Program-made: the position numbers and the translations under genes
The notes under the pieces: generated by a model
Told to the model about the DNA's origin: nothing
What the model saw: only the letters and a program-made list of their open reading frames with translations
Databases searched by the model: none
In this document: in pieces, positions 8,136-17,590 of the stretch
Layout of the letters: every line of letters begins with the position of its first letter
How positions within the stretch are numbered: position 1 is the stretch's first letter
Assembly (NCBI GenBank): GCA_039028635.1
Contig: JBCCHV010000017.1
Coordinates: 1 to 64,000 of the forward strand
From: Acidobacteriota bacterium
GTDB taxonomy: Bacteria > Acidobacteriota > Thermoanaerobaculia > Multivoradales > JBCCEF01
Reading direction: 5' to 3'
Length of the DNA: 64,000 bases

Positions 8136-8765
8136 CTAGTCATCGCCTTCCTCCTCGGAAGACGGCTCCGACAAGGCCCCTTCCGGCAAAGCTGCGCCGG
8201 CGCTCGGCTCCGCCGCGAGGAGATAGTTCAGATCTTCGGCGAAGGTCTCTTCCTTCTGCGCCCCCAGGTAGGAGGAGTAGATCAGGCCCTCGCGATCGAG
8301 AATGAAGGTGCTGGGATAGCCGGTCAGACCGCCAAACACGGCGGTGCTGACCTCGCCAGGATCGAGCAACGTCGGGAAGGTCAGGCCGAGCTCCTCGGCA
8401 TAGGGCTGCACCTTCGAGCGCCCCTCCTTATCGGTCGCGATTCCGACGATGGCGACGCCTTCGGAGGCGAGGTCACGATGCAGTTGCTCGAGCACCGGCA
8501 GCTCCTCGCGGCAGGAGGCGCACCAAGTGGCCCAGAAGTTGATCAGCAGAACCTGTCCCCGGAAGGCCGACAGGCGGTGACGCTCACCGTCGAGCCCGAG
8601 GAGCTCGAAGTCGGGCCCCGGCATGGTGCGGGCGACATCGATCGCCAGCGGACCGGAATCGACCGGCGCCGACGGCCCGCAGGCCGCCAGCACCAGGCAA
8701 AGCACAAGCGGTAAGCCGCGCCGGCCCCAATCGAGCCGCCGTCGAAACGGTCGCTCAGTCGCCAT
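8136..8765 (-). CDS. TlpA-like thioredoxin-fold lipoprotein
   Basis: 209 residues from ATG 8765. A lipobox (LVLAAC, Cys29) follows a short Arg-rich N-terminus, so the protein is likely lipid-anchored outside the inner membrane. Residues about 48-185 are a TlpA/ResA thioredoxin fold with active-site WCASC (Cys82, Cys85) and a cis-Pro motif (GYPSTF). The family reduces or exchanges disulfides in the periplasm. The C-terminus is acidic. The start overlaps the end of the DUF3179 gene by 11 nt, so they are coupled; the thioredoxin could recycle the redox-active Sec/Cys of that protein, which is an inference. A start 87 nt upstream would bury the lipobox and is less likely. Confidence 0.88.
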   Translation of the reverse strand: MATERPFRRRLDWGRRGLPLVLCLVLAACGPSAPVDSGPLAIDVARTMPGPDFELLGLDGERHRLSAFRGQVLLINFWATWCASCREELPVLEQLHRDLASEGVAIVGIATDKEGRSKVQPYAEELGLTFPTLLDPGEVSTAVFGGLTGYPSTFILDREGLIYSSYLGAQKEETFAEDLNYLLAAEPSAGAALPEGALSEPSSEEEGDD

Positions 8766-9477
8766 CGGCTCCGGCATTCTCGCGTTCTTCCTTCTCGCGG
8801 TGCAGCTCGTCGATGGTGCCGGTGGCTTCACCGCGGCCTTCGCAGTGGGCACAGGTCAGCACCAGCGTTTCAGGGTGATCCTCGAGCCAGTCGCTCCAGC
8901 GGTGGATCGCCCAGGCATCATCCGGCAGCTCGGCGAGCTGCTCGCCGGTGAAAGCCCCTTCTCTCGACTCACCGGAGGCCTGATGCCACAGGGAATCGGT
9001 GTCGGTGTCGTACATCATGAGGTTGCCGTCGATCAGCTTGCCGGAAACCCCCAAGGTCAGCTCTTTGTCTCCTACACGGCGGTCGTGGACCACGACCGAT
9101 TGCTCGGATGGTCACCAAGAAGCCGCGATGGGCTGTCCTCCGACACGATCATTGACGATCTGATGGTTCTTCAGGATGTAGAGCGGATAGGCCCGGGACT
9201 CGCCCTGGGCACTCACTCCGACGACGCTGACGCCGCCGGCGAGGGGGGCTTCGTCAGCGGCGACCAAAATCGGTCGGACGAGCGCCAGCTTGGCGTCCTT
9301 GGCGCGGTATTCGAGCAAGCCATGGAAGGGCTTGCCGCCGGTGACGGTCTTGGCGGCGGAGCCGTGGGGCTCGCTGGCCTGGACCGCGGGCTCGGGCTCG
9401 CCCGACGAGCAGGCCAGCGCCGAGAGGGCGACCAGGGTCACTCCGAGGATGGATCCACGCGAGGTTGCATATCTCAA
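8755..9477 (-). CDS. DUF3179 lipoprotein, putative selenoprotein (in-frame TGA = Sec122)
   Basis: Read as one gene, this gives 240 residues with TGA as codon 122 (9114-9112). It starts at TTG 9477, with GGAG 8 nt upstream, and has a lipobox (SALAC, Cys23). The part before TGA (ESRAYPLYILKNHQIVNDRV) and the part after (VVHDRRVGDKELTLGVSG, then LMMYDTDTDSLWHQ) are the two halves of one DUF3179 domain in the same frame. TGA falls where the family usually has the first Cys of a CPLC motif (here SW-U-PSEQ). A bSECIS-like hairpin follows the TGA. Sec is therefore the simplest reading. A nonsense mutation or sequencing error (TGC/TGT to TGA) is the alternative. It lies 3 nt after the CRTAC1 gene and overlaps the TlpA gene. 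Sec members of DUF3179 may already be recognised in databases; I cannot check here. Confidence 0.8.
9080..9114 (-). promoter_or_regulatory. UGA codon plus bSECIS-like hairpin
   Basis: On the minus strand, 13 nt after the UGA (9114-9112), an 8-bp perfect stem CGGUCGUG/CACGACCG (9098-9091 and 9087-9080) closes a GUC loop. If the top G-C pair is open the loop reads GGUCC. The loop begins about 20 nt after the UGA, inside the 16-37 nt window known for bacterial SECIS elements, and starts with the required G. It resembles the GGUCU apical loop of E. coli fdhF. Confidence 0.75.
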
Positions 9478-9480
9478 CGG

Positions 9481-11352
9481 TCAATCTCCGGTTTGGTTGA
9501 AGAAGCTCTCACCCCAGGGCTGCGGGGCGACGGGTTCGGCCGGCACTTCACGCCAGCTCTCAGAGGCCTGATCGAAAATCAAACTGCGGTCCAGGGGCAC
9601 CGATTCGAAGCGGGCGACGGAGCCGTCCGGCCAGATGATCTCGACATCCGCCGCGGCGACCTCGCCGAGGCCGAAGTGGAGGGTCGTCGAATGGGTGCCG
9701 AGATAGCTCTCGCCGACCATCCGCCAAGCCGTGTGAACCTGCTCCTGGCCGTCCGCCGTTGTCGCCCGCACCACCACTTTGGCCCCTACCGCCCAGCGGT
9801 TCGAGCCGGTGCCGACGAGCTGCACCGCCAGCCAGTTGCCGAGTCGCTCCGAACGGTTGTGCAACAGCAGCGGCTCACCGTTGTGGACCAGCACAGCGAG
9901 GTCCACCAGACCATCGCGGTCGATATCGGCGAAGGACATGCCGCGGCCGACGAAGAGCTCTTCGAAGATCTCGCCGGCGCTCTCCGACACCTCCCGGAAT
10001 CCCTCCGCCTCGCGGGCGTAGACCATCTGTCGCTGGGGGATCATCTTGGGCTCGGTCAGGACCTCGAGAGTCCATTCGTCCTCCACCGTCGAGCCGTTGA
10101 CCAGGAAGAGGTCGGCATCGCCGTCGAGATCGAAATCGCGGAAGCCGGTCCCCCAACCCACCAGGTCGCGGGTGATCGGTCCCAACCCCTCTTCGAAGGT
10201 CAGGTCCTCGAAGAGCAGCTCGCTGCCGTCGCTGGCATTGCGATAGAGGGCGTTCTCCTCGCCCACCCAGTGGGTCAAGAAGAGGTCCGGCCGGCCATCG
10301 CCGTCGTAGTCCGACAGGCCGATGCCCATGCCGGCGCGAGGATCGCGCGTGCCGGCGTTCTCGGTGACGTCCACGAAGGTGCCGCCCTGATTGCGAAACA
10401 GACGGTCGAAGCTCTGATCGTTAGCCACGTAGAGGTCCGGCCAGCCGTCGTCGTCGAGATCGGCGAAGGCGGCCTGCAGACCACGTCCCTGGGGATCGTC
10501 GACGCCGGCCTCGGCGGCGACCTGCTCGAAGCGACCGTCGCCTTCGTTGCGCAACAGCAGGTTGGGTTGCGGCGGATAGTTGGCCGGCGTCGTCATGGTG
10601 CCCGGACGACCGCCCACCAGCGGCCGGTTGCGGGCCCGCTCCCAGGGAAAGTCGACATAACAGGGAATGTAGATATCGAGGTCGCCGTCGCGATCGTAGT
10701 CGGCGGCGGCGGCGCCCATCGCCTCACACGGGATGACCCCGAGGCCGGCGGCGCGACTGCGGTCTTCGAAGGTGCCGTCGCCGCGGTTGCGCAACAGCAC
10801 GATCTTGTCGATGCCGGTGATCAGTAGATCGAGCCAACCATCGCCATCGAAGTCGAGCCAAAGCACACCGTTGTCCCAGCCGACGTGGCCGGTGCCGCTG
10901 GCCTCGGTGACGTCACGGAAGGTGCCGTCGCCCAGGTTGCGGAACAGGCGCCCGCCCTGGCGCTCCGCCTCGAGGGCAGAGCGCTCGGCGAGAGCCGGGC
11001 CCGCGAAGTTGACCAGGTAGAGGTCGTCGAAGCCATCGTTGTCGTAATCGCCGAAGGCCAAGCCGGAACCGTTGTCCTCGGGCAGCAGGGCGGCTCGTAC
11101 GGCGTCGAAATGGCGGAACTCGAGGCCCGCATCGGCCGCGATTTCGGCGAATCGGATAGTGCCGGCGGGCGCCGCTTCGGGCTCCGGTTCGGGAGCTGGC
11201 GCCGGAGCACAGGCGGTCAGGGCGCACAGCGCCGCCGACGCCCAACCGAGGCGCAGCCAGGTCACCGCCGACGGCTTCGCGAGCACACGTCCAGCGGCGG
11301 CGGCGGGGTCCGCCGAGGCGCACCTCGGACGGGAGATAGCAGTATGGGTCAT
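9481..11352 (-). CDS. CRTAC1-type lipoprotein: FG-GAP/VCBS propeller with ASPIC/UnbV domain
   Basis: 623 residues from ATG 11352 (a TTG four codons upstream is possible). A lipobox near residue 48 (ALTAC) follows an Arg-containing N-terminus and is followed by a Pro/Glu/Ala linker. At least seven calcium-binding-like FG-GAP motifs follow, such as GDYDNDGFDDLYLVN, DFDGDGWLDLLIT and DIDRDGLVDLAVL, forming a beta-propeller. The C-terminal 110 residues are an ASPIC/UnbV domain (GAKVVVR, ending IIWPDG). These proteins are exported; their biochemical role is poorly known. The next gene begins 3 nt after the stop, so this heads the CRTAC1-DUF3179-TlpA operon. A terminator-like hairpin lies in its leader. 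Confidence 0.88.
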   Translation of the reverse strand: MTHTAISRPRCASADPAAAAGRVLAKPSAVTWLRLGWASAALCALTACAPAPAPEPEPEAAPAGTIRFAEIAADAGLEFRHFDAVRAALLPEDNGSGLAFGDYDNDGFDDLYLVNFAGPALAERSALEAERQGGRLFRNLGDGTFRDVTEASGTGHVGWDNGVLWLDFDGDGWLDLLITGIDKIVLLRNRGDGTFEDRSRAAGLGVIPCEAMGAAAADYDRDGDLDIYIPCYVDFPWERARNRPLVGGRPGTMTTPANYPPQPNLLLRNEGDGRFEQVAAEAGVDDPQGRGLQAAFADLDDDGWPDLYVANDQSFDRLFRNQGGTFVDVTENAGTRDPRAGMGIGLSDYDGDGRPDLFLTHWVGEENALYRNASDGSELLFEDLTFEEGLGPITRDLVGWGTGFRDFDLDGDADLFLVNGSTVEDEWTLEVLTEPKMIPQRQMVYAREAEGFREVSESAGEIFEELFVGRGMSFADIDRDGLVDLAVLVHNGEPLLLHNRSERLGNWLAVQLVGTGSNRWAVGAKVVVRATTADGQEQVHTAWRMVGESYLGTHSTTLHFGLGEVAAADVEIIWPDGSVARFESVPLDRSLIFDQASESWREVPAEPVAPQPWGESFFNQTGD

Positions 11353-11395
11353 ATTGGTCTTCAAAGGGATCCGATCGAGTCGATGAACGGTCTTG

Positions 11396-11429
11396 AAAAA
11401 ACTGGCGGCCGAAAGCTTCTTCGGCCGCC
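11396..11429 (-). terminator. Intrinsic terminator or attenuator in leader of the CRTAC1 operon
   Basis: On the minus strand GGCGGCCGAA and TTCGGCCGCC (11429-11420, 11413-11404) form a perfect 10-bp stem with a 6-nt loop, followed after two bases by six T (11401-11396). This is a good Rho-independent terminator. It ends 43 nt before the ATG of the CRTAC1 gene and 160 nt after the stop of the gene upstream, so it either terminates that gene or attenuates the operon. Confidence 0.65.
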
Positions 11430-11588
11430 ATAGACATATCTACTTTAGCACCTGAAAGCAGTCTCGCCCGGGTCATCGGATGCGCTCCGCGCGGACTTTC
11501 CGGGAGGCCGAGGAAGAGGTGAATTCTTCCTCCCCGCAGCTTTCAGCTCAGCCATTTGTCGGGACGCGCCCGCGGTCACCACATCCGA

Positions 11589-12254
11589 TCAGTCGGCGTA
11601 GTAGCCGTGACCTCCGGCCTGGGAGTACCAGTGGGAAATGCCCGGCCACACCAGCCAATAGGTGACCCTGGCGCAGTCCCCACCCGGACCGTAGGCGACC
11701 CGTTCGGCATAGCGGGGATGGTTCCAGTCGAAGGCGTCGAGGTCGGCCGGGTACTCGCCGGTGAAGGCGCGCATGCTCTCGGCATGGTCGATGATGCGCA
11801 CGGCTTCTCGGTGCAGCAGGAACCAACGCGTGCCGAGCCAGAGCTGATGAGGCACGAGAAGCAGCACCAGCAAGACGGCAACTCGCAGAGCGCGGCGCCG
11901 GTTGGCGCTCGACGGACGGACAGCCCAAGCCGCTGCGAAGGGCAGAGCCGGCGCCAGCACCAGGAGGCTGAGGAGGCGATAGAGCATCTCTCCCAGGGTC
12001 CAGAAGCTCAGGCAGACGGCGGCACCGCCGGCGAGGAATCCGAGGGCGATCGCAGCGGCTGGCCAGGAGCGCCGATAGGCCGCAAAGGCGGCCAGCACGA
12101 GTCCGGGCCCGAGAGCGCCAAGGCCCAGAACCGGCACTCCCCAATCGCAGTAGAGGGTCAAGCGACCGAACAACGCCAGCCACGAGAAGACAGCCAACAA
12201 CCCGACGAAAGCTACGAGGTCGACATAGAACCTGGAGTTCTCTGAGAGCCGCAT
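11589..12254 (-). CDS. Integral membrane protein with hydrophilic C-terminal domain
   Basis: 221 residues. About five hydrophobic segments (near 10-30, 38-58, 66-84, 88-108 and 124-142) are followed by a 75-residue polar domain rich in aromatic residues (SMRAFTGEYPADLDAFDWNH, YGPGGDCARVTYWLVWPG) that looks folded outside the membrane. No family is recognised. No good ribosome binding site is seen at the ATG, so the start is uncertain. It reads towards the CRTAC1 operon, 236 nt away, with a terminator hairpin between. Confidence 0.65.
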   Translation of the reverse strand: MRLSENSRFYVDLVAFVGLLAVFSWLALFGRLTLYCDWGVPVLGLGALGPGLVLAAFAAYRRSWPAAAIALGFLAGGAAVCLSFWTLGEMLYRLLSLLVLAPALPFAAAWAVRPSSANRRRALRVAVLLVLLLVPHQLWLGTRWFLLHREAVRIIDHAESMRAFTGEYPADLDAFDWNHPRYAERVAYGPGGDCARVTYWLVWPGISHWYSQAGGHGYYAD

Positions 12255-12615
12255 GGCGCGAGCCTGGCTTTAGGCTGCGGCCTGAATCCGCTGAACTTGT
12301 GGCATCCCTGTGGCGATGGCCACGGCATTGAAGACGATGTCGTGAACAGCTCGGACGCGCGATCGTCGCCATTCGATGACCGAGTTTTCGAACACATGTC
12401 GCAGTAGCCAGCGGGAGTCTCCCCAGGAGCAGGTCGGAAGGGGCCCGCGATATCCGTCTGCTCCTCGGGGCTCCTTGACCGCCTGGTTACCGCCTCGATA
12501 TATTGAAGGAAGGTCTCATCCGAAATTTGCGCTGGAGGCTGATTCGATCACCGGGGGCCGGTGGTCCCGAGCCATGCTGCGAGCCTCGCAGCGCACGATT
12601 CTCCTGGGAGGAGCC
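12255..12615. other. Divergent intergenic region, no gene seen
   Basis: 361 nt between divergent membrane-protein genes. No coding frame with local codon bias and no strong hairpin was found. The end carries the GGGAGGAG ribosome binding site of the gene at 12616. Confidence 0.4.
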
Positions 12616-13023
12616 ATGAAGAAATTTCTGATCTCTTGCGTCGTCCTGTTCGTCCTCTGGATGCTGGGAAGCTGGCTGGTACACGGTGCTCTGCTGATGA
12701 GCGACTATGGCGAGCTCGGCTCGATGTTCCGCTCGCCGGAGGACTCGCAGCAGTACTCGATCTGGATGCTGATCGCCCACGTCATCATGGCGGCGGCCTT
12801 CACCTGGATCTACCAGCGTGGCGTGCAGCCCGGCGACTGGCCGGGTCAGGGCTTGCGCTACGGCGCCGCCATCGCCTGCATGACGGTGGTGCCGACCTAC
12901 ATGATCTATTACGCCGTCCAGCCGATGCCCGGCATGGTGGTGGTGAAGCAGATCGTGTTCGACGCCATCTTGATCCTGCTGCTCGGCTTGGTGGTGGCCT
13001 TCCTCAACCGCCGCGCCGCCTGA
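12616..13023 (+). CDS. Small four-span membrane protein of unknown function
   Basis: 135 residues from ATG 12616, which has GGGAGGAG 2-4 nt upstream; longer frames starting at 12376 lack a site and codon bias. Four membrane spans are predicted by eye (about 4-26, 53-72, 83-102 and 110-130), with a conserved-looking loop SDYGELGSMFRSPEDSQQYS after the first. It resembles short hypothetical inner-membrane proteins common in Proteobacteria and Acidobacteria; no function is assigned. It converges with ettA. Confidence 0.7.
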   Translation: MKKFLISCVVLFVLWMLGSWLVHGALLMSDYGELGSMFRSPEDSQQYSIWMLIAHVIMAAAFTWIYQRGVQPGDWPGQGLRYGAAIACMTVVPTYMIYYAVQPMPGMVVVKQIVFDAILILLLGLVVAFLNRRAA

Positions 13024-13064
13024 GCCGGCGGGGCAGCGGCCTGAAGGGGCGAGCTACCTGCCAC

Positions 13065-13094
13065 AAAACCCCGGGCCGCGAAAATCGGCCCGGG
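13065..13094 (-). terminator. Rho-independent terminator of ettA
   Basis: On the minus strand, CCCGGGCC (13094-13087) and GGCCCGGG (13077-13070) form an 8-bp stem with a 9-nt loop, followed by one G and TTTT. It lies 9 nt after the ettA stop, between the convergent ends of ettA and the membrane protein gene. Confidence 0.65.
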
Positions 13095-13102
13095 CCTTCG
13101 CC

Positions 13103-14788
<1,686 letters not shown>

Positions 14789-14906
14789 GGCGTTGCTCCT
14801 CGTCCTCGGCCGACCCCCATGGCCGCCGAGCGGGCGGCATTCTTTCACGCCCCGAGGCACCGTGGGCGCGACGAGGGTTCAGGGCCGAGAGGGCACGTCC
14901 GACGGC

Positions 14907-14970
14907 GAGATGTCACATCTCCATTGAATTTGCTGTGATAAATGTGTGAATGTTCGAATTAACATTCACA
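14907..14970. promoter_or_regulatory. Two palindromes in the ettA / serine protease divergent region
   Basis: GAGATGT-C-ACATCTC (14907-14921) is a 7-bp inverted repeat. 23 nt further, TGTGAATGTT (14945-14954) and AACATTCACA (14961-14970) form a perfect 10-bp inverted repeat with a 6-nt spacer, ending 17 nt before the protease ATG. Both are AT-richer than the surroundings. They look like operator sites; no regulator can be named. Confidence 0.5.
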
Positions 14971-14987
14971 TTCACGGAGACTCTCCC

Positions 14988-16121
14988 ATGTACCGACCGC
15001 GAATCTCACTGCTCTTCGGACTCACCGCCCTCCTGCTCGTCAGCTTTGTGGGAAGCGCCCTGGCGCAAGACTCGAAGCCCCTCTCCCCGGAGGAAGCTCT
15101 GCTACAGGACGCCGAGGCCTACGCCCTGCACTTCGACGTTCCGCTCGAGGACGCGATTCGTCGCCTCGAGCGTCAACCGGCGATCGGCGACCTCGCCGCC
15201 GAGCTCTACCAAGACTCCACCTTCGCCGGTCTCTGGATCGACCACAGCCCCCGCTTCCAGGTGACCGCCCGCTTCACCTCGCCGGAAGCCGGCTTGCGCC
15301 GCATCGAGAGCCTCAAGGACCGGCTGCGCGGCGTGCCGGTGCGGATCCTCGGCGCACCGCGCTCGCTAAGGGACCTCGAGGCGGAGCAAACCCAGGCGGC
15401 CTTCGTGCTCGAACGGGCGCGCGTCGCATCGCTGGTCGACCTCGACATCGACGTACGCAACAACCGCGTCGTGGCCTCGGTGGTCGACGCCCTCGAGCTG
15501 GCATTCGCCGTCGAGCGCAGCAGCTTCCGCCTACCGGCGGCCCTCCATGTCGAAGAAGTGGCGGCCGTCGCCGGAGACTTCGCGCAGGTCTATGCCGGCC
15601 TCAACCTCACCACGTGCACGATGGGCTTTTCGGTACGCGACGCCGGCGGCGCCACCGGCGTCCTGACCGCCGGCCACTGCGGCAACACCCAGTCTCACGG
15701 CGGCCGCAACCTGCCCTTCCAGGGCGAGTGCTTCAGCGGCTCCGAGGATGTGCAGTGGCACGACGACACGGTGCACCACTTCCCGCTGCCCTGGATGAAG
15801 GCCGGCAGCGGCAGTCGCACCGTCAACAGCACCCGCACCCGCACCGCCCAGGCGATCGGCACCTGGGTGTGCAAACACGGGAAGACCACCGGCTTCACCT
15901 GCGCCTCGATCACCTCGATCTCGTTCCGTCCCAACACTTCGATCCAACCCGGAGCCAATGCCACCTTCGTGCGGGTCAGCGGCTCCGGCACCCTCGCGTC
16001 GGGCGGCGACAGCGGTGCGCCGTACTACGCCGGCAATGAAGCCTACGGCGTCCTCAAAGGCGGTATCAGCGGCGACTCTACATGCCGATCAACTTTGTCA
16101 ACTGCCTGGGCGTCAACCTGA
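14988..16121 (+). CDS. Secreted S1 (streptogrisin-like) serine protease, frameshifted near its end
   Basis: From ATG 14988 (GGAG 8 nt upstream) to the first stop, 377 residues. There is a signal peptide (cleavage near ALA) and an alpha-lytic-type propeptide (to about residue 200), which in this family chaperones folding. The chymotrypsin-fold domain has the His motif TAGHC (near 231) and the Ser motif GGDSGAP (near 341). After GGISGD, at 16076-16079, the expected ending (YMPINFVNCLG) lies in another frame. The present frame runs into an unrelated ending and stops at 16121. One missing base explains this, through either mutation or sequence error. As written, the last strand and C-terminal helix are lost, so activity is doubtful. 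Confidence 0.8.
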   Translation: MYRPRISLLFGLTALLLVSFVGSALAQDSKPLSPEEALLQDAEAYALHFDVPLEDAIRRLERQPAIGDLAAELYQDSTFAGLWIDHSPRFQVTARFTSPEAGLRRIESLKDRLRGVPVRILGAPRSLRDLEAEQTQAAFVLERARVASLVDLDIDVRNNRVVASVVDALELAFAVERSSFRLPAALHVEEVAAVAGDFAQVYAGLNLTTCTMGFSVRDAGGATGVLTAGHCGNTQSHGGRNLPFQGECFSGSEDVQWHDDTVHHFPLPWMKAGSGSRTVNSTRTRTAQAIGTWVCKHGKTTGFTCASITSISFRPNTSIQPGANATFVRVSGSGTLASGGDSGAPYYAGNEAYGVLKGGISGDSTCRSTLSTAWAST

Positions 16122-16276
16122 TGCTTTACACCCCTCCCCCACCGCCGACCTGTGAGGACGATTGCGCCCGCGACTACGCGGACTGCCAGGTCGATTTCTG
16201 CTACTGGGACTACGACGCCTACATGTGCAACACGGGCTGCGATCTCGAGTTCGACGACTGCCTCGACGACTGCTGA
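16076..16276 (+). pseudogene. Out-of-frame C-terminal part of the S1 protease with Cys-rich tail
   Basis: This frame encodes YMPINFVNCLGVNLM, the natural final strand and helix of the S1 domain, then a proline linker and a 42-residue acidic tail with eight cysteines, such as CEDDCARDYADCQ and CNTGCDLEFDDCLDDC. It is read only if one base is restored, or by -1 slippage, near 16076. No ribosome binding site supports independent translation from the ATG at 16082. Confidence 0.75.
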
Positions 16277-16307
16277 TCAAACTCTCCTCTGCCGCCGGAC
16301 AACAGAA

Positions 16308-16342
16308 CCGTAGAGGCAAGCATCGAGGGCTTGTCTCTACGG
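16308..16342. terminator. 14-bp hairpin between convergent genes
   Basis: CCGTAGAGGCAAGC (16308-16321) pairs with GCTTGTCTCTACGG (16329-16342) over 7 nt, with a single G-U pair. It sits between the protease locus and the DUF4236 gene, which converge, so it may end both transcripts. No U-tract is seen on either side. Confidence 0.5.
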
Positions 16343-16360
16343 CCTATAGAGCGACCTAAA

Positions 16361-17425
16361 TCAAGCCGGTATCTTCTCCGCCAACCTTCGGAGCTCGCGC
16401 TCGAATCCCTGTCCTGCGCCCTGGCTGGAAACTTGGACCAATTCATTGAGACCTGACCTGCTGGAGAAGTGCAGCTGCTCGTAGAGGGCGATCGGGATCT
16501 CTCGATTGTCTCGAAATCGGCGATCAGGACCACCTCGTTTGTTGACGAATTTCCAGGTGTGATCGACGACCTGGGCGTCCGAAGGGACCGCGCCGTCCTC
16601 GATGAAGGGCGTGGCGCGCCGTTCAAGCCTGAGATCGCCGTAGCCGACCGCCCCGACCCCGGCAAAGTCAAAAATCAAGATGCGGTCCGGGAAGAAGAAG
16701 AGCTTCTGCCGACCGACAGGAATCACCGGCACCGACAGATTGGTCTTCAAAAATGATGGTGTCGAAAGCCTCAGCGTGATTCCGCTGCGACGCAGGAGCC
16801 TCGCAGCGCCCGCATTCCGCTTCCAGTCTTCGACATCGCCCTGAGCCTCGACATGCCAGACACGACGACAGCTCTTGAGGCGGTCGAAGGCGTCGCAGAA
16901 GCGCGAGAACATCGCTTCCATTTCGGAATCGAGCTCATAGAAAAGAACAACACTTTTCTCGAGCTCGTCCCGTTGGTGGGCCCCCCAAGTCGCAAGCGCC
17001 AGCAAAGGGCAATAGACGATGAGAGCGAAATCTGGCGCCCCAGCCAGGACCAGCCAAAGCAAGAAGAGAAAGCCAGCGCCACCCACCCATGGAGCCCACC
17101 GCCACACTTTCTTCTTGCGCTCGATCTCACGAAGCAGCTCCTCCGATGAAGAATCCCGCAGTTGCGACACCGCAGCGCTATCGATGTCTTGCATCGCAAC
17201 CTCTTCCACCACCGACGCAGGAGTCGCCGGCGTTGGTTCAGGTCGGCTAGGCGATGGAACCGAGACGCGATAGGAGAGGCCGCCGCGGCCCACTCGAACG
17301 TAGTTGCCTCGAGGCCCCATGCCGACCCGGAAGCCTGGGACACCGGCCGAAACTCCAATCCCTGCTGTCGAAAAATTGAACCTCATGGGACCCACCTTGA
17401 GGCTCTTGCGAAATCGCAATCCCAT
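16361..17425 (-). CDS. DUF4236 domain membrane protein
   Basis: 354 residues with an excellent ribosome binding site (GGGAGGGA). Residues 1-53 match DUF4236: MGLRFRKSLKVGPMRFNFST, then GIGVSAGVPGFRVGMGPRG and a YRVS ending. A Pro-rich linker, a helical segment and two hydrophobic spans (about 108-148) follow, then a roughly 200-residue soluble domain ending in a helix. DUF4236 is a short Gly-rich beta domain, usually N-terminal, of unknown function. The gene stands alone. The C-terminal region may be cytoplasmic; no catalytic motif is seen. Confidence 0.8.
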   Translation of the reverse strand: MGLRFRKSLKVGPMRFNFSTAGIGVSAGVPGFRVGMGPRGNYVRVGRGGLSYRVSVPSPSRPEPTPATPASVVEEVAMQDIDSAAVSQLRDSSSEELLREIERKKKVWRWAPWVGGAGFLFLLWLVLAGAPDFALIVYCPLLALATWGAHQRDELEKSVVLFYELDSEMEAMFSRFCDAFDRLKSCRRVWHVEAQGDVEDWKRNAGAARLLRRSGITLRLSTPSFLKTNLSVPVIPVGRQKLFFFPDRILIFDFAGVGAVGYGDLRLERRATPFIEDGAVPSDAQVVDHTWKFVNKRGGPDRRFRDNREIPIALYEQLHFSSRSGLNELVQVSSQGAGQGFERELRRLAEKIPA

Positions 17426-17590
17426 GGACTTCCCTCCCGATCAAATCGTTCCGTTCCTCAGGCGCCGCAGCGAGCGGCGACGGACTTACGAGCTTTGAAA
17501 CGAAAACTCGGGAATCGTGCAAAACCACCGCAAGGACGCCGCGGGAGTCTCGCGATCGAGAGGAAAAAGAGCGATCACGGCGCGACTGCG

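Noticed and set aside
7961-8143. 60-codon minus-strand frame starting inside the end of the TlpA gene, with a GAGGAGG before it
   Set aside because: The site is part of the TlpA coding sequence (Glu codons), and codon use lacks the strong GC3 bias of real genes here. A short coupled peptide cannot be fully excluded.
9094-9114. Reading the DUF3179 locus as two separate genes
   Set aside because: The two frames are the same, the domain is continuous across the TGA, and the downstream GTG at 9093 has no ribosome binding site and sits inside the hairpin.
8623-10827. Long plus-strand open frame opposite the CRTAC1 operon
   Set aside because: It is a shadow of the minus-strand genes; the reverse strand encodes recognised FG-GAP, DUF3179 and thioredoxin domains, and this frame has no domain or ribosome binding site.
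14924-14942. TTGAAT followed by TGTGATAAAT as a promoter for the protease
   Set aside because: Spacing between the hexamers is only about 7 nt, too short for a sigma-70 promoter.
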